NCBI GenBank assembly: GCA_049518775.1
Contig: JBEKRL010000012.1
Coordinates: 1-38,716, forward strand
Direction: 5' to 3'
DNA length: 38,716 nt
DNA from: Bog-877 sp049518775
Lineage (GTDB): Bacteria; Chloroflexota; Dormibacteria; Aeolococcales; Bog-877
The notes under the pieces were generated by a model that did no database searches, was not told the DNA's origin, and saw nothing but the letters and a program-made list of their open reading frames with translations. This document shows positions 24,079 to 32,707 of this stretch, piece after piece; position 1 is the first letter of the stretch, and each line of letters starts with the position of its first letter. The position numbers were made by a program, and so were the translations under genes.

Positions 24079-25062
24079 GTGCGCTTCATCGATCTGGACG
24101 GCCAACAGCTGTCCGTGGTGGGCCTGGGCTGCTGGCAGTTCGGCGCCAAGGAGTGGGGCTACGGCAGCGAGTACTCCCTGGAGGACTCCCTGGCGGTGCT
24201 GCGCCGGGCGCTGGAGCTCGGGGTGACCGTTTTCGACACCGCCGAGCTGTATGGATCGGGCCGCAGTGAGACCCTGGTCGGGGACGCCCTGCACGACTGG
24301 GACCGGGACCGCTTCCTGGCTACCAAATTCCTGCCCATCGTGCCGCTGCCCAACGTGATGGTCGCCCACTGCGAACGCAGCCTGGAGCGGCTCCAGGTGC
24401 CGCTGGTGGACCTCTACCAGATTCACTGGCCCAACCCGGCGGTGCCGCTGAGCCGGCAGATGGAGGGGATGCGTCGAATCCTCGCCTCGGGCTGGAGCCG
24501 GCACGCCGGGGTCAGCAACTTCTCGCTCAAGGGCTGGATCTCAGCCGAGCGCTGTCTGGGCCAGGCCGTGCTCTCCAACCAGGTTCGCTACAACCTGCTG
24601 CAGCGCAAGCCCGAGGAGGGGCTCCTCGACTACGCCCAGCAGCACTCGCGACTGGTCTTCGCCTACAGTCCGCTGGCTCAGGGCATCCTCAGCGGCCGCT
24701 ATCACTCCGGCAACGCCCCCCGCGACCTGCGCCGGGCCAACACCATGTTCACCGACATCGCGCTCGACGCCGCCGAGCCGGTGCTGAAGCTGCTGCTCGA
24801 GGTGGCCGATGCACACCACTGCACCTCCTCCCAGGCGGCCCTTGCCTACGTCATCTCCCACCCCCGGGTGATCGCCATACCCGGGGCTAAGTCCGTCGCC
24901 CAGCTGGAGTCCAACGTCGAGGCGGCGCAGATCGAGCTGGGGGACGACGAAGTGCTGGCGCTGCGCCGGGTCGCCGACCTTTTCCAGTACTCATGGGCCC
25001 GGGCCGCCACCCAGGTCGCCGGCCGCCTGCTGGGTTCGCGCATCCGCGGCAAGGCCGCTTAG
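24079..25062 (+). CDS. Aldo/keto reductase
   Basis: This is a 327-residue protein. It shows SVVGLGCWQFGA, FDTAELYGSGRSE (Asp and Tyr), FLATKFLP (Lys), DLYQIHWPNP (His), HAGVSNFSL and VIAIPGAKSVAQLESN. All four catalytic residues of the family are present. The frame is taken from GTG 24079, since the earlier ATG at 24071 is out of frame. It is only distantly similar to the minus-strand reductase nearby, so it is not a recent duplicate. Its 3' end overlaps the DedA gene's 3' end by 4 bp, so the two converge with no room for a separate terminator. Confidence 0.9.
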   Translation: MRFIDLDGQQLSVVGLGCWQFGAKEWGYGSEYSLEDSLAVLRRALELGVTVFDTAELYGSGRSETLVGDALHDWDRDRFLATKFLPIVPLPNVMVAHCERSLERLQVPLVDLYQIHWPNPAVPLSRQMEGMRRILASGWSRHAGVSNFSLKGWISAERCLGQAVLSNQVRYNLLQRKPEEGLLDYAQQHSRLVFAYSPLAQGILSGRYHSGNAPRDLRRANTMFTDIALDAAEPVLKLLLEVADAHHCTSSQAALAYVISHPRVIAIPGAKSVAQLESNVEAAQIELGDDEVLALRRVADLFQYSWARAATQVAGRLLGSRIRGKAA

Positions 25063-25703
25063 GAGAGTTCCGAAGGGCTCTCCTCCGGGCCGCCGACGGC
25101 CCAGCGCTCCAGTTGCCTGCGCGCGACCACCAGACCCACAACCAGCAGCACCAGCAGGACGATCCCAGCCACCGCGCCAGCTCCCCTCACGGTGCCCCCG
25201 AGACGGTTGTAGGCCTTGCCCAGCTCGAAGCCCAGGAGTCCATAGGCGGTGGCCCAGGCGGCCCCGCCCAGAGCGTTGAAGAGCAGGAACTGGCGGTAGG
25301 GCATCTCGGCGGCGCCCGCCACCAGGGCCCCGAAGGTGCGCAGAACGGCGATGAAACGGGCCACCAGCACCGCCAGCGAGCCGCGGCGCACGAAGAACCG
25401 GTGCAGCAGCGTCAGCCGGCGTGCGTCGAGCCCCAGCCGGCCGCCGAAACGCTCCAGCAGCTCATGGCCGACGAGCCGACCGATGGCGTAGCCGAAGTTG
25501 TCACCCAGGATCGCTCCGGCCGCGGCGGCCACCACCACCCCCTCCAGGCTGAGCCTCCCCGTGGTGGCGGAGTAGACCGCCGCGGCGAGCAGGATGGCCT
25601 CCCCCGGGAAGGGAATCCCCGTGCTCTCGACCAGAGGGCCGGCGAAGACCGCGGCGTACCCATAGGCATGGAGCAGGTGCTCAGGATTGAGGTCGAGGCT
25701 CAC
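25059..25703 (-). CDS. DedA-family membrane protein
   Basis: This is a 214-residue protein with the DedA (SNARE-associated/VTT) pattern: GPLVESTGIPFPGEAILLAAA (re-entrant region with Glu and the PFPGE motif), GAILGDNFGYAIGRLVG, FGRRRG-like FVRRGSLAVLVARFIAVLRTFGALVAGAAEMPYRQFLLFNALGGAAWA with the conserved Arg, then a C-terminal helix and basic tail. DedA proteins act in lipid carrier or phospholipid scrambling and membrane homeostasis. GTG 25703 starts one base past the stop of the DUF72 gene (TAAG-GTG), so the pair is probably an operon. Confidence 0.88.
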   Translation of the reverse strand: MSLDLNPEHLLHAYGYAAVFAGPLVESTGIPFPGEAILLAAAVYSATTGRLSLEGVVVAAAAGAILGDNFGYAIGRLVGHELLERFGGRLGLDARRLTLLHRFFVRRGSLAVLVARFIAVLRTFGALVAGAAEMPYRQFLLFNALGGAAWATAYGLLGFELGKAYNRLGGTVRGAGAVAGIVLLVLLVVGLVVARRQLERWAVGGPEESPSELS

Positions 25704-25704
25704 C

Positions 25705-26601
25705 TTAGTCCGCGGGCCCCAGGGGCAGCTCAGGTTCACCGGGTGCCCGGGGGCGCTCCGCCACCCGGTCATCCTGAGAAGAGGGCAGGCCCAACTCGAG
25801 GAGCTCGGCCATCTGGAGGCCGTTGAGCACCGCGTAGTTGGACCGGTTGTTGTTGAAGAGAAGGTGCAGCTCCTCGGCCTCGGCGCTGAGCCGGCCGATG
25901 TCCGACCGCCACTCTCCGAGCTCCTCCCTGGTGTAGAGGTAGTTGAAGCGGTCCCTCGAGCTCTCGCCGCGGAGGTACCAGCTCCCCCGATTGCGGCCAT
26001 GGAAGCGGACCACGGCCAGCCGCCGGTCGGTGACCTCGACCAGGCGGGGGAAAGAGCCCGAGCCGAGCTGGGGCTCATCGACGACGCACACCGAGATCCG
26101 GGACTCGCTGAGCAGGTCGCAGAGCTGGCCCCAGCGCTCCGGGTCGGCCCAGCTGCGATTGCGCAGCTCCACGATCAGGAGCTCCTCGGTGTGACGCTCG
26201 CGGAGCCGGGCCAGCCGGTCCAAATTGAGCGGGGAGGCTCCGAACCAGGGCGGGAACTGGAAGTGAAGCGCCCGCAGCTTGCCGCTCGCGCGGAGCGGCG
26301 AGAGGCAGGCGTCGAAGTCTGCCAGCTCCCCATCGGTCGGCTCTCGAGGTCGGCCACCCTCGCGCTCGTGATAGGTCATCGACCGGTATGCCTTGACGTT
26401 GAAGAGGAAGCCCTCGGGAGTGACCTCCGCCCACGCCGCGGTGCGCCGGGGCGGGGGGATTCCGTAGTAGGTGCTGTCCACCTCCACCAGGGGGAAGAAT
26501 CGGGCGTAGTAGGCGAGCCGCTCTCCGGCCGGAAGTCCCGGCGGATAGAAGTGCTGGTGGTCACTCCAGTTGCAGGTGCCCACGAGGATCCGGCCCGCCA
26601 T
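25705..26601 (-). CDS. DUF72-family (YecE-like) protein
   Basis: This is a 298-residue protein. It opens ILVGTCNWSDHQHFYPPG and continues YYARFFPLVEVDSTYYGIP, FLFNVKAYRSMTYHER, LHFQFPPWF, VELRNRSW and a C-terminal FNNNRSNYAVLNGLQ. These are the hallmarks of DUF72/YecE, a TIM-barrel-like family of unknown reaction, some members of which are thought to bind nucleic acid or metals. ATG 26601 fits the usual N-terminus. It is divergent from the PPOX gene, with 49 bp between the starts, so promoters overlap. Confidence 0.88.
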   Translation of the reverse strand: MAGRILVGTCNWSDHQHFYPPGLPAGERLAYYARFFPLVEVDSTYYGIPPPRRTAAWAEVTPEGFLFNVKAYRSMTYHEREGGRPREPTDGELADFDACLSPLRASGKLRALHFQFPPWFGASPLNLDRLARLRERHTEELLIVELRNRSWADPERWGQLCDLLSESRISVCVVDEPQLGSGSFPRLVEVTDRRLAVVRFHGRNRGSWYLRGESSRDRFNYLYTREELGEWRSDIGRLSAEAEELHLLFNNNRSNYAVLNGLQMAELLELGLPSSQDDRVAERPRAPGEPELPLGPAD

Positions 26602-26650
26602 CGGCCCATGCTCGCAGGTCGGGGGTGGCGACTCGGTATCTTGGTGGGTG

Positions 26651-27046
26651 ATGGCCGCAGAGCTCAGCGCCACCCAGGTGGAGTTCCTTCGCGAGAAGCA
26701 CATCGCCCACGTGGTGACGTTGCTCGGTGACGGCTCCCCCCACGTGACCCCGATCTGGGTCGACACCGATGGGAAGGCGGTCTTGATCAACACCGCCCGG
26801 GGCCGGGTCAAGGAGCGCAACCTGGCCCGCGATCCGCGGGTGGCCATCTCGATCGCCGACGAGTCCGACATCTACCGCTGGCTGGCGATCCGGGGGCGGG
26901 CCCAACTGGTCGATGGGGGAGCCACCGAGCTGATCAACGCGCTCAACCAGAAGTACACCGGCAACCCCGACTACCCGTTGCCGCTCGGTGAGAAGCGCGT
27001 CACCGTGCGCATCATCCCGGAGCGAATCAGCGGCACCGTCCTCTAG
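26651..27046 (+). CDS. PPOX-class F420-dependent oxidoreductase-like flavoprotein
   Basis: This is a 131-residue split-barrel protein. It has REKHIAHVVTLLGDGSPHVTPIWVD, TARGRVKERNLARDPRVAI and YRWLAIRGRAQL, the pattern of the PPOX/F420-dependent family found in actinobacteria and relatives. Such enzymes bind F420 or FMN and reduce small compounds, or act in cofactor breakdown. ATG 26651 matches the family N-terminus. F420 use is inferred from the sequence type, and no F420 biosynthesis gene is in the window. Confidence 0.83.
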   Translation: MAAELSATQVEFLREKHIAHVVTLLGDGSPHVTPIWVDTDGKAVLINTARGRVKERNLARDPRVAISIADESDIYRWLAIRGRAQLVDGGATELINALNQKYTGNPDYPLPLGEKRVTVRIIPERISGTVL

Positions 27047-27250
27047 GACGGCTGTCCCAGGGTCCTTGCCGCCCCCGCCGGTGACAACGCCGCTCCCTTG
27101 CTGAGACCCTCCCTCCGCTGAGAGGAACCCGGCAGGGGCGATCCCCGGCGGCCGGGCCCGGAGCCGGACCGGGGCCGGAGTCCCCGATACGGGAAGCAGC
27201 TACGATGAGGTCCGGTCCAGCCGAAAGGGCTCGGCAATCGGGAGGACATT

Positions 27251-29098
27251 GTGGCGGAGCAGAATCCCGTCGATCTCAACTTCGTGATCTCGACCGTGAA
27301 CGGATCGGGCAGCCAGTCGGCCAACCTGGTGCTGACCCGAGCGGTGTTTGCCATGGGCATCCCAGTCGCTCCCAAGAGCCTCTTCCCCTCCAACATCGAG
27401 GGTCTCCCCACCTGGTTCTACCTCCGAGCCAACTCCGCTGGCCACCGCGCTGGCCGCCGCCGCGCCGACCTCCTGGTGGCGCTGAACCGGGCGACCTTCG
27501 TGGCCGACGTCGCCCAGCTGGAGCCGGGTGGGGTGCTGGTGTTCGAGGAGGCCTTCGGGACCCCGGAGGCGGCGGAGGGCGCACCCCGTCACCTTTACCC
27601 GGTGCCCTTCGCCCGGCTCGCCAAGGAGTCGGTCCCCAACCCCGACCTCCGCAAGTACCTGACCAACATGATCTACGTGGGGGTGGCGGCCGAGATCTTG
27701 GGGATCCCGAGTGCGGCCCTGGAGAAGGCGCTGGCCCACCAATTCCGGGGCAAGCCCCGGTCCATCCCTGCCAACCGCGACGCCATCGAGCTCGGCCGCG
27801 AGTACTTCCGGACGCACCTGACCCGCACCGACGATCTCCGCCTGCTGCCCGAGGAGGGGACCCGCGGGCAACTCCTCTTGGGCGGCAATGAGGCCGCCGC
27901 CCTGGGGGCGATCATGGGTGGCTGCAGCGTGCTGGCCTGGTACCCGATCACGCCCAGTTCCTCTCTGGCCGAGTACCTCATCGCCTTCTCCGACCGCTAT
28001 CGCACCGACCCTGAGACCGGGGAGCGACGGGTCGCCACCATTCAAGCCGAGGACGAACTCAGTGCCGCCGGGATGGTGCTCGGAGCCGGTTGGGCCGGAG
28101 CCCGGGCGATGACCACCACTTCCAGCCCGGGGATCTCCCTGATGGCGGAGTTCGTGGGGCTCGGCTACTACGCCGAGGTCCCCGGCGTCTTCGTCGATGT
28201 CCAGCGCCTGGGGCCCTCCACCGGACTTCCCACCAGGACCAGTCAGGGCGACCTCAGCTTCACCTACACGCTCTCCCACGGAGACACCCGTCATCCGGTG
28301 CTCCTCCCCGGCACGGTCCGAGAGTGCTACGAGTTCATGCAACGCGCCTTCGACCTGGCCGACCAGCTTCAGACCCCGGTCTTCCTCCTCTCCGATCTGG
28401 ACCTGGGGATGAACCTCTGGATGACCGATCCGCTCGTCTACCCGGAGCGGCCCTTCGAACGCGGCAAGGTGCTCCACAAGGCCGACCTAGACCGCCTGAA
28501 GCGGTTCGAGCGCTACCGGGACGTGGACGGTGACGGCATCACCTGGAGAACTCTGCCCGGCACGGAACACCCGCTGGCCGCCTACTTCGCCCGAGGCTCC
28601 GGCCACGACGAGGCGGCCCAGTACACCGAGAGCGCGGAGACCTACACCCGCGTCATGGACCGGCTGGCCCGCAAGCTGGAGAACGCCAAGGTGCTACTTC
28701 CGGAGCCGCAGCTGCAGGAGTCCGGGCAGGCGCTGGCGATCCTTGCCTACGGAAGCTCCCACCACGCCGTGGCCGAGGCCCGCCAGCTGCTGGCTGGCGA
28801 GGGACTACCGACGGACTACCTGCGGCTGCGGGCGCTCCCCACCGTCCCGGAGGTGGCAGAGTTCGTCGCTCGCCACCGGCGCACCTACGTGGTGGAGCAG
28901 AACCGCGACGGGCAGCTGCACCAGATCCTCCAGGTCGAGCTCGGTGCCGAACTGGCCGGCAAGTTGCGATCGGTCCGCCACTACGACGGCTGGCCCGTTT
29001 TTGCAGCTGATGTGGTGGCCGCGATCCTGGAGAGGGAGCAGCGCGTCGTAGGCGCTCACGCCGGGACGACACCCGTGGCGGTGGGGGCGGCCCGCTGA
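27251..29098 (+). CDS. korA: 2-oxoacid:ferredoxin oxidoreductase, fused gamma-alpha subunit (KorA)
   Basis: This protein has 615 residues. Residues about 1-190 form the gamma (swinging) domain with FVISTVNGSGSQSANLVL and GIPVAPKSLFPSNIEG. From about 205 the alpha domain follows with GNEAAALGAIMGGCSVLAWYPITPSSSLAEYL, EDELSAAGMVLGAGWAGARAMTTTSSPG and VFVDVQRLGPSTGLPTRTSQGDL. Together with KorB it oxidatively decarboxylates a 2-oxoacid, most likely 2-oxoglutarate, to the CoA ester with ferredoxin as acceptor. GTG 27251 has GGAGG about 7 bases upstream. It shares one base with korB (TGATG), so the two subunits are translationally coupled. Confidence 0.93.
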   Translation: MAEQNPVDLNFVISTVNGSGSQSANLVLTRAVFAMGIPVAPKSLFPSNIEGLPTWFYLRANSAGHRAGRRRADLLVALNRATFVADVAQLEPGGVLVFEEAFGTPEAAEGAPRHLYPVPFARLAKESVPNPDLRKYLTNMIYVGVAAEILGIPSAALEKALAHQFRGKPRSIPANRDAIELGREYFRTHLTRTDDLRLLPEEGTRGQLLLGGNEAAALGAIMGGCSVLAWYPITPSSSLAEYLIAFSDRYRTDPETGERRVATIQAEDELSAAGMVLGAGWAGARAMTTTSSPGISLMAEFVGLGYYAEVPGVFVDVQRLGPSTGLPTRTSQGDLSFTYTLSHGDTRHPVLLPGTVRECYEFMQRAFDLADQLQTPVFLLSDLDLGMNLWMTDPLVYPERPFERGKVLHKADLDRLKRFERYRDVDGDGITWRTLPGTEHPLAAYFARGSGHDEAAQYTESAETYTRVMDRLARKLENAKVLLPEPQLQESGQALAILAYGSSHHAVAEARQLLAGEGLPTDYLRLRALPTVPEVAEFVARHRRTYVVEQNRDGQLHQILQVELGAELAGKLRSVRHYDGWPVFAADVVAAILEREQRVVGAHAGTTPVAVGAAR

Positions 29099-30129
29099 TG
29101 GCAACGGTCGCCACCAAGGTCAATGCACTGGGTCTGAGCCGCGACGACTACAAGGGGCTGGCGACCACGCTATGTGCCGGCTGCGGGCACAACTCGATCA
29201 CCAACCACGTGATCAAGGCGCTCTACCAACATGGCGTCGACCCCTACCGCCTGGCCAAGATGAGTGGAATCGGCTGCTCCTCCAAGGCCACCGCCTACTT
29301 CGCGGAGCGGGCTCACGCCTTCAACGCCGTGCATGGCCGGATGCCCGCGGTGACCACCGGGGCGGCGCTCGCCGACCGCCAGCTTCTGCTCTTCGGGATC
29401 AGTGGCGATGGCGACACCGCCAGCATCGGTCTGGGCCAGTTCTGTCATCTCCTCCGTCGCAACGTGGATTGCACGTATGTGGTCGAGAACAACGGTGTCT
29501 ACGGCCTGACCAAGGGCCAGTTCTCGGCCACTGCCGACATCGGCTCGATGCTACGGAACGGGACAGTCAACCAGCTGGAGACGATCGACATCGCCGGACT
29601 GGCGGTGCAGTTGGGCGCGTCGTTCGTGGCTCGGAGTTTCTCTGGCGACGGCCAGCAACTGGTGCCCCTGCTCGAGGCCGCCATCTCCCACCAGGGCACG
29701 GCGGTGCTCGACGTGATCAGCCCCTGCGTCACCTTCAACGATCATGAGGGCTCGACCAAGAGCTACCGCTACGTCAAGGAGCACGACCTGGTCCTCCAGG
29801 AGCTGGACTTCATCCCCCAGCAGCCGGAGATCCAGGTCGACTACGCAGAGGGCACCTCCACCGAGGTTGAGCTGCACGACGGCTCCCACCTGCGGCTGCG
29901 CAAGCTGGGTCACGATCATGATCCTGAAGACCGGCTGGAGGCACTTCGGGTGCTGGATGAGGGTCGCCGCAGCAAGGAGGTCGTGACTGGCTTGCTGTAT
30001 TTCAACCCTGGCGCAGTCGACCTCTGCAACCGGGAGCGCCTACCGGCGACCCCGCTGCGTGACCTGGGAGAGAGCGACCTGCGGCTGAGCCGCGAGCAGT
30101 TCCGGTCTCTCCAGGAGGAGTGGAGCTAG
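29098..30129 (+). CDS. korB: 2-oxoacid:ferredoxin oxidoreductase, beta subunit (KorB)
   Basis: This is a 343-residue thiamine-pyrophosphate subunit. It has LCAGCGHNSITN, GIGCSSKA, ISGDGDTASIGLGQFCH and VVENNGVYGLTKGQFS, giving the GDG...N TPP/Mg site, and later SPCVTFNDHEGS. The four Cys (CAGC, GIGC, SPC) are those expected to hold the [4Fe-4S] cluster. It begins with ATG overlapping the korA stop by one base. Acting with KorA, it gives an oxidative or reductive TCA step; citrate synthase lies 1 kb further on, which suggests the same pathway region. Confidence 0.93.
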   Translation: MATVATKVNALGLSRDDYKGLATTLCAGCGHNSITNHVIKALYQHGVDPYRLAKMSGIGCSSKATAYFAERAHAFNAVHGRMPAVTTGAALADRQLLLFGISGDGDTASIGLGQFCHLLRRNVDCTYVVENNGVYGLTKGQFSATADIGSMLRNGTVNQLETIDIAGLAVQLGASFVARSFSGDGQQLVPLLEAAISHQGTAVLDVISPCVTFNDHEGSTKSYRYVKEHDLVLQELDFIPQQPEIQVDYAEGTSTEVELHDGSHLRLRKLGHDHDPEDRLEALRVLDEGRRSKEVVTGLLYFNPGAVDLCNRERLPATPLRDLGESDLRLSREQFRSLQEEWS

Positions 30130-30636
30130 AAGGATCGGGGCAGGTCCCGGGCAGCTCAGGGCCCCGGGGTAGCCCGCCAGCGGTCGCCAGCAGGGCGCTG
30201 CTGCCCAGGAGCAGTTGTCTCGCAGCAGCGCGGAACCAGGGCGCCGACGGCGCCCGGGCCGGCGCTGCGCCATGTCGCTCTTTGCTCTCGCCAGCCTGCC
30301 ACCGGTTCCGATGCCCGCCGTCGTCCTCGACGAATCACCACGGCCTGGGGCCCCTGCAAGGCTGGGTGCGGCCCTGGGCCTCCGCCGCCTAAGCCTCACG
30401 GGTGACCACGGGCAGCAGCTCGACATTCGGCCCGCAGACAGGACTCCCCCGACCGACGCCCATCGGCCCGGCCCCGGCTCGCAGCGGGTGCTGGCTGGGC
30501 TCGGCCGGGGGAAGAGAACCCACCGGTGGTCCTCTCAGTCCAGTCTCAGGTGCCAGGCCGAACTGGAACCTAGGCTCAGGGCAACGAGGCAGACGAGGGA
30601 CCATCCCAACGGGGTGACCCGGTCAGGAGGCAGGAA
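30130..30636. other. 507-bp region without a convincing gene
   Basis: Both strands have open frames here, but all are Arg/Pro/Ala/Ser-rich and typical of high-GC shadow ORFs. No terminator with a U-run was seen after korB. AGGAGG near 30627 belongs to the following gene. Nothing else is supported. Confidence 0.4.
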
Positions 30637-31101
30637 ATGCACAAGCTCATGTCAAGGGGGATGGCGATCGCAGTAGGGATGGCAATGGGCGCGTCCGGAG
30701 GAGTGACCATGGTCTCTGCGGCCGGCCTCAGCACGAGCGCCACTCCCAGTGCTGCCGCCAGCGCCAGCAGTTCGGCGAGCCCCGGCGCAACCTCGGCTCA
30801 TCCCGGACTGCGCTGGTTGCGCCGCCACAGTGCGTCCGGCGAGGTGGTCTCGGACAGCTCCACGGGCGGCAACCTCAACCAGGGCCAGATCGTGATCAAG
30901 GAGCCGGACGGCACCGAGATCACGCTCAACCTGGCCAGCCGCACCAGGGCCTGGAAGTATCAGGGCCACGGTGTCAAGCCGGTCGCGGAAAGCCCATCCT
31001 CCCTGCCAGCTGGCGAGGTGGTGGCGGTGGTCGGTCGCCAATACCACGACCAGCCGGTGGCGGTGGGGATCCTGGACCTGGGCTTCCAGGCCAGCGACTG
31101 A
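30637..31101 (+). CDS. Small secreted hypothetical protein
   Basis: This is a 154-residue protein. A hydrophobic N-terminus (GMAIAVGMAMGASGGVTMVSAA) looks like a signal peptide, and is followed by a Ser/Ala/Pro linker of about 35 residues. A compact beta-rich domain follows: GQIVIKEPDGTEITLNL, then WKYQGHGVKP and VVAVVGRQYHDQPVAVGIL. It resembles small extracytoplasmic beta-barrel domains (DUF5666-like in form), but I make no family call. AGGAGGCAGGAA before ATG 30637 is a strong ribosome-binding site. It converges with citrate synthase, with a hairpin between. Confidence 0.75.
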   Translation: MHKLMSRGMAIAVGMAMGASGGVTMVSAAGLSTSATPSAAASASSSASPGATSAHPGLRWLRRHSASGEVVSDSSTGGNLNQGQIVIKEPDGTEITLNLASRTRAWKYQGHGVKPVAESPSSLPAGEVVAVVGRQYHDQPVAVGILDLGFQASD

Positions 31102-31143
31102 TCGACGGAGCGGCGCTGGCCGCTTGGACATCCTCCCCCAGGA

Positions 31144-31173
31144 GCGGGCGGGCTGCTCAGTTGGCCCGCCCGC
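31144..31173. terminator. Strong hairpin between convergent genes, probable bidirectional terminator
   Basis: GCGGGCGGGC (31144-31153) and GCCCGCCCGC (31164-31173) form a perfect 10-bp all-GC stem with a 10-base loop. It lies between the stop codons of the secreted protein gene and citrate synthase. Only short T-runs flank it, so it may act without a classical U-tract. Confidence 0.6.
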
Positions 31174-31194
31174 CCTGCTTGTCCGGACCCGCCC

Positions 31195-32385
31195 TCAGCT
31201 GTAGCCGTAGCCGTCCGGCAGCGGACGAGGCGGGGAGGGGCCGACGTAGACAGCAGAGGGCCGGATCAAGCGGTTGTGGGCGGCCTGCTCGCAGATGGCA
31301 GCGGTCCAGCCCACCATGCGACTGCTGGCGAAGGTGGGGGTGAACAGGTCGCCGGGAATCCCGGCGGTGTTCATCACCACTCCCGCGTAGTACTCGACGT
31401 TGGTGTATAGCCGGCGGCCCGGCTTCAGCTCGTTGAGGACCTTGAGCGCGATCCGCTCCACCTGCTGGGCAAACTGGGCCTGCTCCCCACCCAGTTCCAG
31501 GGCAACCTCCCGCAGCAGGGTGGAGCGGGGGTCGTCGGTCTTGTAGATCCGGTGACCGAAGCCCATCAGCCGCTGGCCCGAGGCAACCCGCCGGCGCAGG
31601 TACTCGTAGGCCCGGTCCTCGGTTCCGATCTCGTCTAGGGTCTGAAGAGCACGGGAGGGCGCACCGCCATGCATCGGGCCGGACAGGGCTCCGATGGCCC
31701 CGACCAAGGCGGAGCCGAGGTCGGCTCCAGTGGAGATGATCACCCGGGCGGTGAAGGTCGAGGCGTTGAAGCCGTGGTCCATGGTCAGGATCAGGTACTT
31801 CTCGACCGCCCGGGCATGCTTCTCGTGGGGATGCTCACCGGTCAGCATCTGGAGGTAGGCGGCAGCGTAGCCCAGCTCGGGGTCCGCCGGGACCGGCTCC
31901 TGCCCCTGGTGGGCGCGGTACAGGCCCATGAGCATCACCGGGACGAGGGCTGTCATGCGGACCGCCTGAAGGCGGATCTCCTCGGCGGAGATGTCCATGA
32001 CCGGCCGAAGCCCGAGCGCGCTGGCTGTCAGCGAGACGGCGGTGCGCAGGGCGTCGAGGGGAGCGAATGGCTCGATCGCGGCGATGGCCGGCAGGAGCTT
32101 GGCTACCTCCTCGGGCAGCCGACGAAGCTGCGCCGTCTCCTCGCGGAACCTGCGGGTCTGCTCGCGGTCGGGAAGTTCGCCCTCGGTCAGGAGGTACCAG
32201 ACCTGCTCGAAGGAGCAGGTTCGGGCCAGCTCCACGGCGTCGTACCCGCGGTAGTGGAAGAACCCATGCTCGCCGCGGACATCGCCGATCGACGTCTCGG
32301 CCACGGCGACGCCTTCCAGCCCCGGGGGCAGCACCATCGCCGGCATGGTCGGGGCCACCTTGACCTCCTCGGCCGCGTCGCTCAC
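31195..32385 (-). CDS. gltA: Citrate synthase
   Basis: This is a 396-residue type II-like citrate synthase without the long N-terminal beta domain. It has FFHYRGYDAVELA, MDHGFNASTFTARV (first catalytic His), LSGPMHGGAPSRAL (substrate His), MGFGHRIYKTDDPR and FTPTFASSRMVGWTAAICEQ. The usual catalytic Asp motif NVDFYSG is NVEYYAG here; Glu at this place also occurs in other citrate/2-methylcitrate synthase-like proteins, so it is not by itself a sign of inactivity. It condenses acetyl-CoA and oxaloacetate in the TCA cycle; use of propionyl-CoA cannot be excluded. ATG 32385 precedes MSDAAEEV. Confidence 0.92.
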   Translation of the reverse strand: MSDAAEEVKVAPTMPAMVLPPGLEGVAVAETSIGDVRGEHGFFHYRGYDAVELARTCSFEQVWYLLTEGELPDREQTRRFREETAQLRRLPEEVAKLLPAIAAIEPFAPLDALRTAVSLTASALGLRPVMDISAEEIRLQAVRMTALVPVMLMGLYRAHQGQEPVPADPELGYAAAYLQMLTGEHPHEKHARAVEKYLILTMDHGFNASTFTARVIISTGADLGSALVGAIGALSGPMHGGAPSRALQTLDEIGTEDRAYEYLRRRVASGQRLMGFGHRIYKTDDPRSTLLREVALELGGEQAQFAQQVERIALKVLNELKPGRRLYTNVEYYAGVVMNTAGIPGDLFTPTFASSRMVGWTAAICEQAAHNRLIRPSAVYVGPSPPRPLPDGYGYS

Positions 32386-32707
32386 GACTGACTCCGGCCA
32401 CCTGTCCAGGCGCGGCAGCCATGCCGTCGGAAAGAGCCAGGGGAGTCTGGTTTCGGACCTCCCTGCCCGTGCAGCGACGGAGAGGAGGAAGCCGAGGCAA
32501 CCAGCGACCTACCCCCGACCATCTCCAGCATCCCGAGAACGAGCGCAGCTTGACCTTCCGTGGTCACATGGGCCCTCCGTGCTGCCCGTATTCTAGGGGC
32601 CCGGCCGAGTTCGAATCCGCCGCCAGCGAGTTGGCCACCGCCACACCCCGGCGGCGCGTCCGACGCTGGCCGGACCCTCACCCACGGAGCCTGCAGGTGG
32701 CAATGCA
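32386..32707. other. 322-bp divergent intergenic region
   Basis: This lies between citrate synthase (minus) and an MFS transporter (plus). The minus strand has TAGAAT at 32590-32595, one base off the -10 consensus, with no clear -35; it could serve citrate synthase with a leader of about 200 bases. AGGTGG near 32695 may be the ribosome-binding site of the transporter. No gene is supported. Confidence 0.35.
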